Assembly: GCA_964557085.1 (NCBI GenBank) | Contig: CAZKYS010000026.1 | Location: 1 to 23,343 of the forward strand | Length of the DNA: 23,343 nt | From: Pseudaquidulcibacter sp964557085 | Lineage (GTDB): Bacteria; Pseudomonadota; Alphaproteobacteria; Caulobacterales; Aquidulcibacteraceae | Direction: 5' to 3' | Shown: positions 1 to 5,632 of the stretch, in pieces | How the letters are laid out: each line of letters starts with the position of its first letter | Numbering within the stretch: position 1 is the stretch's first letter | The notes under the pieces: model-generated | Told to the model about the DNA's origin: nothing | The model's input: the letters and a program-made list of their open reading frames with translations, nothing else | Databases searched by the model: none | Program-made: the position numbers and the translations under genes

Positions 1-930
1 ATGCCCTAAGGATTTTAAAATATCGGCGGTTTTTAAAACTTCTGATTTGATTTCATCATCAATATGGCTTCCGTTGAAACTTTCAATACAATAACCAATT
101 TTAAGGCGCTTTTTATTAGCATCTATAACAAGCCCCATTAATGGAAGGCCGCTATTTGGATCTTCTGTTGCGGCTAAAAATGTTGCTGTATCGCGCATTG
201 TATGTGTTAAGACGCCTTGAACCGAAATATCAGTTCTTGGATCGCGTTCCATATGTGGGCGTATTAAGCGCCCGCGTGAGGTTTTAAGGCCAACCAATCC
301 GCAACAAGCCGCAGGAATTCTAATAGAGCCACCACCATCACTTGCATGCGCCATTTTTAAAACACCAGATGCAACCAATGCCGCCGCCCCACCAGAAGAG
401 CCACCAGTTGAATGATTAACATTCCAAGGATTGCGCGCAGGGCCAGTCAATAAAGGCTCGGTTGTGCCCGTAAGGCCAAATTCAGGGGTTTGGGTTTTGC
501 CAATTGATATTATGCCTAATTTATCAACTTGTTTTAAAAATTGTGATTGCTGTAAACTTGGGGCATCTTTATAGGCGCGCGAACCATGCATTGTTGGGGT
601 TTTGTGATAATCATTCAAATCTTTGATTGCAAAGGGAAGGCCGCCAAAAATTCCTTGCGGCTTGGTTTTGGCAATTGCGCGCGCTTCATCAAATGTTGTG
701 GTTACAATGGCATTTAATTGCTTGTTGATTTTTTGCGTATTTTCAATTGTGATTTCAAGATTTTTTTCAACATCTAATTCGCCAGTTTTTAAGCGTCGTG
801 CGGTTTCAACGGCATCGGCAAATTGCGGCGCTTGTTGGCTGTTAAATGATTTTGCACAGGCGCTTTGCGCGCTAATAGCAATCGATAAAGCCGCGCTATA
901 TTTTACCGCGCTACGGCGTGTTAAATTCAT
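1..930 (-). CDS. Exported amidase-signature hydrolase, C-terminus cut by window edge
   Basis: About 310 codons read without a stop from an ATG at 930 to the left edge; full family members are about 470-500 residues, so the C-terminal third lies outside. The amidase-signature triad is visible: Lys in the motif FAIKDLND, the glycine-serine stretch STGGSSGG, and the nucleophile context GGGSIRIPA. This family hydrolyses amide bonds (amidases, amidotransferase-like enzymes); the substrate cannot be read from the sequence. The N-terminus MNLTRRSAVKYSAALSIAIS resembles a Tat signal (twin Arg at residues 5-6) ending near SACA, so periplasmic location is inferred. A good Shine-Dalgarno (GGGAGGG) sits just upstream of the ATG. 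It lies downstream of the chemoreceptor gene on the same strand with a 65-bp gap. Confidence 0.88.
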   Translation of the reverse strand, partial: MNLTRRSAVKYSAALSIAISAQSACAKSFNSQQAPQFADAVETARRLKTGELDVEKNLEITIENTQKINKQLNAIVTTTFDEARAIAKTKPQGIFGGLPFAIKDLNDYHKTPTMHGSRAYKDAPSLQQSQFLKQVDKLGIISIGKTQTPEFGLTGTTEPLLTGPARNPWNVNHSTGGSSGGAAALVASGVLKMAHASDGGGSIRIPAACCGLVGLKTSRGRLIRPHMERDPRTDISVQGVLTHTMRDTATFLAATEDPNSGLPLMGLVIDANKKRLKIGYCIESFNGSHIDDEIKSEVLKTADILKSLGH

Positions 931-938
931 GTTTTCCC

Positions 939-955
939 TCCCAAGGATTTTGGGA
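939..955 (-). promoter_or_regulatory. Small hairpin overlapping the amidase Shine-Dalgarno
   Basis: A 6-bp inverted repeat (TCCCAA / TTGGGA, 5-nt loop) lies immediately upstream of the amidase start, and its 3' arm runs into the GGGAGGG ribosome-binding site. An extended -10-like TGTTATAAT lies a little further upstream on the minus strand. Control of translation by the hairpin is only a possibility; the stem is short. Confidence 0.3.
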
Positions 956-995
956 AGCTATTACATTATAACAAAAGTGCAAGGTGATTTTGCTA

Positions 996-2435
996 TTAAA
1001 TAATCACACCAATGCGAAAACCGCCCCAATGTGTTCCATTAACAAAAATTGGATATGAAATATCTTTCATCATTGCAAAATTTCCATTACCCATATCGCG
1101 CCTATAGGCTTGCACAAGTGCCCCACTTGAGTTTTTGCCTGCCTTGAGCCCCACTCTATCATTGAAAATACGGCGGTTACGGCAGTTTGCTGTATTCCAT
1201 GCAGCATCATTCGCCCTTTGTGGTTGGGAAAATTTATTATTATGTGTTGGTAAATATCCATTGCGATCAATGGCAGCGCAAAAAACAATTCGATTATTTT
1301 TTATTAGAATATCTTCTTGAATTTTTGGCAGATTTTTGTCGGTAAAATCAACGAAATCAGTTTTAAATTGTTGTGGGTTTGAACCTGCGATTTCTTTATA
1401 TCTATCATCAAATAATTGTGATTTTGATATTTCGCCTGATATTATTGCAGTTTCAAAAATATTTGAAATGGCATGGGCGCCATTGCGTGCAAGTTCGATT
1501 ATTTCACTATCATTTCCTTGTGCGCCTGCATTAATTGATAATTGCATTATCAACTCACCTTGGGTGGAAATGTTTGAAAGCTTGTTAGAGCCCTTTTTTA
1601 ATTCTTCATCAAAAATGGTAACTTCATTAGAAATTTCATTTATCTCAGTGGCAAGATATTGTGATTTATGTTCAATTTCGATTGCATTATTGGCAACAGT
1701 ATCAATAATTGATTTAACTTGGTCGAAAGCAACAACAACATCATTCATTGAATTTGATTGTTGTTCAATTTCCTGACTAAGGGTTTGCGCCATATTTATA
1801 TTTTGGTTCGAACTTTGTTGCAAAGCCTCAATTTCAACCTCAAGATTGCCAAGAATATTTTGAATATTTACTGATGCTTCTTTGCTTTGTGTGGAAAGCA
1901 ATTTAACTTCACTTGCGACAACTGAAAATCCGCGTCCTGCTTCTCCTGCGCGGGCAGCCTCGATTGTTGCGTTTAATGCCAATAGATTTGTATTGGCGGC
2001 TATCGATTCAATTGATTTTGCAACGTCAAATATTTTTTCAAGTGATGTAACTAATTTTGATAATTGATTGGCCGAAGCCACAGCGCTTTGCGACCACGAT
2101 TGTATATTTTCCAAAGCCTTCATAGCTGAGGCAACACTATTCTTCGCACGCTCACTTGATGATTCGATTGAAGTTTGTGCTTCTTGTCCAGCATGTGCAA
2201 TTTGTGAATTGGAGTTTGAAACTTCTTTTGCGTGTTCGGTTAAAATGCGCAAACTCTCTATTTGGTGGGCATGGGCATTTATGCCATGTTCTAAAATGCC
2301 ACTTATTTCAACTAGGTCTAAACCAAGGGGGCCACTAATTTTGGCAATTTCTTCAAGCGCGTTTGCTTTGCATGCATAATCATCATTTTGGCTATTATTT
2401 TCGATTGAATTGCTTAAAAAGTTTGCACTTTGCAT
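996..2435 (-). CDS. Soluble methyl-accepting chemotaxis protein with C-terminal sensor domain
   Basis: 479 residues. The MCP signalling hairpin tip is clear at about residues 143-178 (IAANTNLLALNATIEAARAG, then GRGFSVVASEVKLLS), inside a long coiled coil at roughly 60-290. This region docks CheW/CheA in chemosensory arrays. No hydrophobic membrane segment is present anywhere, so the receptor should be cytoplasmic. The ligand-sensing part appears to be C-terminal (about 320-479), with FCAAIDRNGYLPTHN, a CRNRRIFNDRVGL segment and a final HWGGFRIG. I recall this C-terminal block from other proteobacterial soluble chemoreceptors; a Cache/PAS-like fold is my inference. Sensor after signalling domain is the inverse of the classical transmembrane receptor layout. 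No other che genes are in the window. Confidence 0.9.
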   Translation of the reverse strand: MQSANFLSNSIENNSQNDDYACKANALEEIAKISGPLGLDLVEISGILEHGINAHAHQIESLRILTEHAKEVSNSNSQIAHAGQEAQTSIESSSERAKNSVASAMKALENIQSWSQSAVASANQLSKLVTSLEKIFDVAKSIESIAANTNLLALNATIEAARAGEAGRGFSVVASEVKLLSTQSKEASVNIQNILGNLEVEIEALQQSSNQNINMAQTLSQEIEQQSNSMNDVVVAFDQVKSIIDTVANNAIEIEHKSQYLATEINEISNEVTIFDEELKKGSNKLSNISTQGELIMQLSINAGAQGNDSEIIELARNGAHAISNIFETAIISGEISKSQLFDDRYKEIAGSNPQQFKTDFVDFTDKNLPKIQEDILIKNNRIVFCAAIDRNGYLPTHNNKFSQPQRANDAAWNTANCRNRRIFNDRVGLKAGKNSSGALVQAYRRDMGNGNFAMMKDISYPIFVNGTHWGGFRIGVII

Positions 2436-2513
2436 TTTTAACCCCGCTATTTATAAAGCGATAAGATAAAAATGGTTTACAAATAGTAATTTTTACAATC
2501 GATTTCATAAGGA

Positions 2514-2544
2514 AATAAAAAATACCCCCGATTACTCGGGGGTT
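2514..2544 (-). terminator. Rho-independent terminator of the 2557-3204 gene
   Basis: Perfect 8-bp stem ACCCCCGA / TCGGGGGT with a 4-nt loop (2524-2543). On the minus strand it is followed by a T-rich run (TATTTTTTATTT). It begins 13 nt past the stop of the glycine-zipper gene and separates it from the chemoreceptor promoter region. Confidence 0.88.
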
Positions 2545-2556
2545 ATTGTGTTTTTA

Positions 2557-3204
2557 TTAATGGCAAACCCAAGTTCCGCATGGTGCAGGCTGTGGTGCCG
2601 GTTGCATTGGCGGTACATATTGAACAGGCGGCGTATATTGAACCGGTGCTGGAACATATTGCCAGCCAGTTGAATATTCTTGAACCTGAACTTGTGATTG
2701 ATAATATTGTTGAGAATTTGAAACCTGAACACCAGAACCATAATAACCATAAGGTGATGGTTGATACCAACCAACATTTTGGTTGCTATAATAAGTTTGA
2801 GGCGCAGGTGCATAAGTAGGTTGCGGCGCATTATAATAAACCACATGGTCATGCGCGGTTGGGCGATGTCCATCATAATAATGATCACTATAATGATCGC
2901 CATGCGAACGTCCACGGTTTTGCGTATAATTGTGGTCATTACATGCAACAGTATCTTTGCCGATATTTGCGCCAACAACTGCGCCAACAAGTGCACCCAA
3001 TACGATGCCTTCAGGGCGAACTTGGGTTGCCGCAACTGCTTTACCGATTGCAGCGCCTGCACCTGCGCCCAAAAAGCCACCAGTGACAGCAGCATTATTT
3101 CTGTCTTGGCGGCACTCGATATTGCGTCTTTCATGTGCCATTGCAGATGTTGCAGATGCAAGCACTAGTGCACTTATGCCAAATCCTAAAACTAATTTTT
3201 TCAT
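2557..3204 (-). CDS. Exported glycine-zipper 2TM (17-kDa-antigen-like) protein
   Basis: 215 residues from the ATG at 3204. An in-frame GTG at 3210 is possible, but AAGGAG lies 8 nt before the ATG and only 2 nt before the GTG, so the ATG is preferred. Signal peptide: MKKLVLGFGISALVLASA then TSAMA. A glycine zipper follows at about residues 40-82 (TGGFLGAGAGAAIGKAV then GIVLGALVGAVVGANIGKD), flanked by Cys on each side (IECRQ before, VACND after). The zipper and its flanks closely match the 4059-4643 protein, so the two are paralogues. The rest is low-complexity His/Tyr/Gln/Pro-rich, ending PCGTWVCH. It lacks the full C-terminal two-Cys motif of its neighbours. Probably cotranscribed with the upstream gene (35-nt gap, no terminator). 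Envelope location is inferred; function unknown. Confidence 0.82.
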   Translation of the reverse strand: MKKLVLGFGISALVLASATSAMAHERRNIECRQDRNNAAVTGGFLGAGAGAAIGKAVAATQVRPEGIVLGALVGAVVGANIGKDTVACNDHNYTQNRGRSHGDHYSDHYYDGHRPTAHDHVVYYNAPQPTYAPAPQTYYSNQNVGWYQPSPYGYYGSGVQVSNSQQYYQSQVQVQEYSTGWQYVPAPVQYTPPVQYVPPMQPAPQPAPCGTWVCH

Positions 3205-3239
3205 ACCCACTTCTCCTTATCCTCAATTTTGTGAGGTTA

Positions 3240-3887
3240 TTATCTTGGTAATTGCCAGCCTTGTGCACAATGGCATACATAGGCCTGTTGTTGTGAATAG
3301 TGACCGTTAGACATCAAAGGTGATGACCAGCCGCAGCGTCTACCGTTTATATTTTGAATCACTAAAGGCGCATCATAGCGCACGATACTAATATGGCTTG
3401 ATTGCCAGCTTTCACCGCGCCCCATCATTTCCAAAGCGGTTACGGTGCGCCCGTTGTATTGCGCACGATAAGTTGCAGCACGGTCACGCATCGGTGTTGG
3501 ATTATATGAATAATTTGAACGCGCAGACGTGCTTGTATAGGTTTTGTGGGTGCGCACTTTTTTTGCTAAATGTTTAACAGGTTTTGCCGTAGTTTTTTTT
3601 GCGCTATTTTTATAGATTACTTTAGTTATTACGCGGGTTTTTGAATTTGAACCTGCGGCGCGCAAACCATCTTTATAGCCTTGTTTGTAATTATTATCGT
3701 CATATTGGCTTGTATCAACATTAGAATAATAATTATCGTGATATTCAGGTGGCGGCGGTGGCGGCGCCGTATTTGGGCATGCAACAAAATGGCAGCCTGC
3801 AAAGCTTGGGCTAAAAGAAAAAGCAAAGATACTTAAACCAGCACCAAATACTATTTTATTTAAATTCGATTTTGCCAATAAAGACAT
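3240..3887 (-). CDS. Exported protein of unknown function with C-terminal CGW/YVC module
   Basis: 215 residues. The N-terminus is a signal peptide (hydrophobic IVFGAGLSIFAFSF, then SPSFAGC). Cleavage by signal peptidase I after SFA is likely, though FAGC is a poor lipobox alternative. A proline run (seven P) and an Asp/Tyr/Asn-rich stretch follow, then a basic Lys/Thr/Ser-rich segment (about residues 85-130), suggesting a disordered linker. The last 35 residues, CGWSS...GHY...AYVC...GW, align with the C-termini of the 4059 and 4848 proteins but with the Cys pair spaced 19 rather than 21 residues apart. No glycine zipper. Probably first gene of a two-gene unit with the 2557 gene. Not a recognised family; function unknown. 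Confidence 0.78.
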   Translation of the reverse strand: MSLLAKSNLNKIVFGAGLSIFAFSFSPSFAGCHFVACPNTAPPPPPPEYHDNYYSNVDTSQYDDNNYKQGYKDGLRAAGSNSKTRVITKVIYKNSAKKTTAKPVKHLAKKVRTHKTYTSTSARSNYSYNPTPMRDRAATYRAQYNGRTVTALEMMGRGESWQSSHISIVRYDAPLVIQNINGRRCGWSSPLMSNGHYSQQQAYVCHCAQGWQLPR

Positions 3888-3966
3888 ATTTATTCCATTT
3901 CTTGGATTTTAAAGGCGAATGCACATTTTGCGCATTATATTAATGATTAAAATTTTATCTATCCTT

Positions 3967-3983
3967 TTCCCTAATTTAGGGAA
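3967..3983. promoter_or_regulatory. 17-bp palindrome upstream of the 3240-3887 gene
   Basis: TTCCCTAA, one central T, then TTAGGGAA: a perfect inverted repeat of 8-bp arms, about 80 bp upstream of the start of the 3240-3887 gene. A minus-strand TATAAT lies between it and that start. The geometry fits an operator upstream of a promoter. The regulator is unknown. Confidence 0.4.
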
Positions 3984-4007
3984 GATTTTGAAAACATTCA
4001 CTTATTG

Positions 4008-4038
4008 AAAAAAGCCCGCCTTTTTTTTAAAGGCGGGC
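4008..4038 (-). terminator. Rho-independent terminator of the 4059-4643 gene
   Basis: 10-bp perfect stem GCCCGCCTTT / AAAGGCGGGC (4014-4038) with a 5-nt loop, followed on the minus strand by six T. It begins 21 nt past the stop of the glycine-zipper gene, so that gene is not cotranscribed with the 3240 gene. Confidence 0.93.
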
Positions 4039-4058
4039 CATAAGTTTGACGTGTATTC

Positions 4059-4643
4059 TTAGCGGTTAGTTACAACCCAGCTTCCGTCATAGCGGCGGCA
4101 CATATAAACGCTTTCGCGGGTCCATCTGCCATCTGGGGTTTGGTAATTTGCGCTGCCCCAACCGCAATTGTCACGGCCATATGATGTTGGAATGCTATAG
4201 CTTGCTTGTTGTGTAGGATAGCGATTGCCATAAGATTGATATGAAGAATTATCATAATAATCATCGCGGTCACGATTGTGATGGCGGTCATGCTTATTAT
4301 AGCTGTAATTGCGATTATCATAGCGACCACGCTCATATTGATATCTGTCATCACATGCGGCGTTATTTTTTCCGATTTGTGAACCTGCAACTGCGCCAAC
4401 AACTGCACCTAAAACTGCACCTTCAGTGCGAACGCCGCGACCAGCAACATTGGAACCGATAGCTGCGCCAGCCAAAGCACCAATGATTCCACCTGTAGTG
4501 CGTTGATTATTCACTTTTTGTTGGCATTGAGTATCAGGGTTATAACCACGATAATCATAAGCAGCGGCATTTTGCGCCGAAGCAAAAGATGGTGCCGCTA
4601 AAACTGCAGCGGCCAATGAAACTAACATAAACTTTTTGGCCAT
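4059..4643 (-). CDS. Exported glycine-zipper protein with C-terminal CGW/YMC module
   Basis: 194 residues. Signal peptide MAKKFMLVSLAAAVLAAPS then FASA|Q. A glycine zipper at about residues 50-93 (TGGIIGALAGAAIGSNVAGR, GAVLGAVVGAVAGSQIGKN) is flanked by Cys (TQCQQ, AACDD); this is the arrangement of 17-kDa surface antigen / glycine-zipper 2TM proteins. Then comes a charged Tyr/Arg/Asp/Asn-rich stretch (about 100-145). The C-terminus is CGWG..Y..PDGRW....VYMC....GSWVV.NR with exactly 21 residues between the two Cys. It is the only protein of the four-gene cluster carrying both modules intact. The Shine-Dalgarno AAAGGAG is well placed. Predicted periplasmic or outer-membrane-associated; molecular role unknown. 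Confidence 0.84.
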   Translation of the reverse strand: MAKKFMLVSLAAAVLAAPSFASAQNAAAYDYRGYNPDTQCQQKVNNQRTTGGIIGALAGAAIGSNVAGRGVRTEGAVLGAVVGAVAGSQIGKNNAACDDRYQYERGRYDNRNYSYNKHDRHHNRDRDDYYDNSSYQSYGNRYPTQQASYSIPTSYGRDNCGWGSANYQTPDGRWTRESVYMCRRYDGSWVVTNR

Positions 4644-4657
4644 TTGAAAACTCCTTT

Positions 4658-4704
4658 AAATCACTTTTTTTTTGTGACTTGCCATTGTTGTTGCCTTAAC
4701 AACA
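4658..4704 (-). promoter_or_regulatory. Two inverted repeats in the leader of the 4059-4643 gene
   Basis: Upstream of the Shine-Dalgarno there are two inverted repeats. One is TGTTGTT / AACAACA (perfect 7 bp, 5-nt loop, 4686-4704). The other is AAATCAC / GTGACTT (7 pairs, one wobble) around a run of nine T (4658-4680). They could be leader hairpins or, for the first, an operator. There is no further support for a function. Confidence 0.3.
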
Positions 4705-4799
4705 TACGCATTATGTCATATTGATTCTGAACGAAATCTGAGCGTAGTATTAATCTTCGTTCATATTGATAAGTATTTGTAATTAAATATTTTTAATGC

Positions 4800-4830
4800 A
4801 AAAAAGCCCCCGAATTGCTTCGGGGGCTTT
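4800..4830 (-). terminator. Rho-independent terminator of the 4848-5321 gene
   Basis: 12-bp perfect stem AAAGCCCCCGAA / TTCGGGGGCTTT with a 4-nt loop (4803-4830), followed on the minus strand by a run of six T that overlaps the base of the stem. It begins 17 nt past the stop of the 4848 gene, which therefore forms its own transcription unit. Confidence 0.94.
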
Positions 4831-4847
4831 GTTTGGTTTTGGTTGAA

Positions 4848-5321
4848 TTAACGGTTTGCTACTACCCAGTCACCGCGTGGGGTTTGGCACATATATACAT
4901 TATCATACATCATGCGACCGTTTGGAAGGCGGTAAGATACTATTCCGAAACCACAGCGGTTACGATTCCAATTTCTTGGCGTATCATAATGACCGTGACG
5001 CATACGATAAAAATCATTTCTGCGATAATCATATCTGCGGTCATCCCAACGGCGGTCATTATCATGGCGGTCATTATATCTGCGGTCATCATAACGATAG
5101 TCACGGCGATCATCATCACGAACATTGATTACAAGATCTGGGCGTGAATTACGATCTGGACCATCTATTAAAATTGTATCAGGGCGTTTATTGCGGTCAG
5201 GGCCATCAATAATTTTAACGCTAGTTTGCCCATGAACATTTGCATTATAAGTTTGAGCCATTGCTAAACTTGGTGCCGCAATTGTTAAAGCGGCCAAGGT
5301 AATCAAAGTAACTTTTTTCAT
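4848..5321 (-). CDS. Exported Arg/Asp/Tyr-rich protein with C-terminal CGF/YMC module
   Basis: 157 residues from the ATG at 5321. A second ATG at 5327 is only 2 nt from AAGGAG, whereas 5321 is 8 nt away and preferred. Signal peptide MKKVTLITLAALTIAAPS then LAMA|Q. Residues about 32-65 contain two tandem copies of an IDGPDRN(K/S)RPD unit. A highly charged Arg/Asp/Tyr tract (about 68-110), probably disordered, follows. The C-terminus CGFG..SY..PNGR.....VYMC....GDWVV.NR matches the 4059 protein with identical Cys spacing (21 residues between). No glycine zipper. Own terminator and own GC-rich leader. I do not recognise the family; a secreted or envelope role is inferred from the signal peptide only. 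Confidence 0.82.
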   Translation of the reverse strand: MKKVTLITLAALTIAAPSLAMAQTYNANVHGQTSVKIIDGPDRNKRPDTILIDGPDRNSRPDLVINVRDDDRRDYRYDDRRYNDRHDNDRRWDDRRYDYRRNDFYRMRHGHYDTPRNWNRNRCGFGIVSYRLPNGRMMYDNVYMCQTPRGDWVVANR

Positions 5322-5335
5322 TTTCATATCTCCTT

Positions 5336-5415
5336 GCCCTTTTGGGCGTTGAATTGTCTTTGACCCGGGGCTTGTGGGGAGGAGGGGGAGGGTTGGCCCC
5401 GTGTCATCGACGCCC
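5336..5415 (-). promoter_or_regulatory. Structured GC-rich leader with CCUCCUCCC anti-Shine-Dalgarno loop
   Basis: Read on the minus strand, outer arms GGGCGT and ACGCCC (5410-5415 with 5344-5349) enclose an inner stem GGGGC / GCCCC (5396-5400 with 5367-5371). The 24-nt loop of the inner stem is almost pure C/T and contains CCTCCTCCC (complement of 5377-5385). The ACGCCC arm can instead pair with a second GGGC (5336-5339) across AAAA, forming a hairpin next to the AAGGAG of the downstream gene. The loop can also pair directly with that AGGAG. This resembles a translation-control switch or an alphaproteobacterial anti-SD (cuckoo-type) RNA hairpin. The pairings are visible; the regulation is inferred. 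Confidence 0.45.
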
Positions 5416-5426
5416 TAATATTTGCA

Positions 5427-5454
5427 TATCTAAAATGAACGAGTTCTTGTTCAA
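5427..5454 (-). promoter_or_regulatory. Candidate promoter for the 4848-5321 gene
   Basis: On the minus strand TTGAAC (5449-5454) and TAGATA (5427-5432) are separated by 16 nt. The -35 is good and the -10 is a weak match to consensus. Transcription from here would include the whole GC-rich leader. Confidence 0.3.
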
Positions 5455-5632
5455 TGTTTTATGTTACGTTCAGGTTACAGGAAAATTTTTCGATTAAAAT
5501 TTTTGAAAATATAATAAAAACAATGGATTATTTTGCGTTACCGTTTTCGCAGATTTTTGCTAATTACATTACAAAGTGGCAAGGATTGATTTTTTTTACT
5601 AATTTTCCTATTTGGGCTCAAAGAGTAATTAA

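Larger units (their letters stand above)
5322..5632. other. Divergent intergenic region between the exported-protein gene and epmB
   Basis: About 310 bp without a gene. The left part (5336-5415) is unusually GC-rich and folds into the leader described separately. The middle (5427-5454) holds a candidate minus-strand promoter. The right part (about 5460-5632) is very AT-rich, with a TATAAT on the plus strand near 5511 but no convincing -35 hexamer; the epmB promoter is presumably here. A weak AAGAG precedes the epmB TTG start. No RNA gene, repeat or short coding frame with a ribosome-binding site was seen. Confidence 0.6.

Noticed and set aside
2532..3161. Long overlapping reading frames on both strands across the exported-protein cluster
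   Set aside because: They are shadows of His/Tyr/Asn-rich coding sequence: no ribosome-binding sites, no signal peptides, implausible composition.
3221..3236. CCTCA/TGAGG inverted repeat between the 3240 and 2557 genes as a terminator
   Set aside because: The stem is only 5 bp and is not followed by a T-run; the two genes are better viewed as cotranscribed.
4940..5130. Repeated GCGGTCAT/ATCATA units suggesting a DNA tandem repeat or short CRISPR-like array
   Set aside because: The spacing is irregular and the units simply encode the Arg/Asp/Tyr-rich tract of the 4848-5321 protein; there are no spacers.
5437..5454. GAAC/GTTC-rich stretch resembling an alphaproteobacterial SOS (LexA) box
   Set aside because: The known site is GTTC-N7-GTTC; here the GTTC units are separated by 2 bases and the outer pair is inverted, so the spacing and orientation do not fit.
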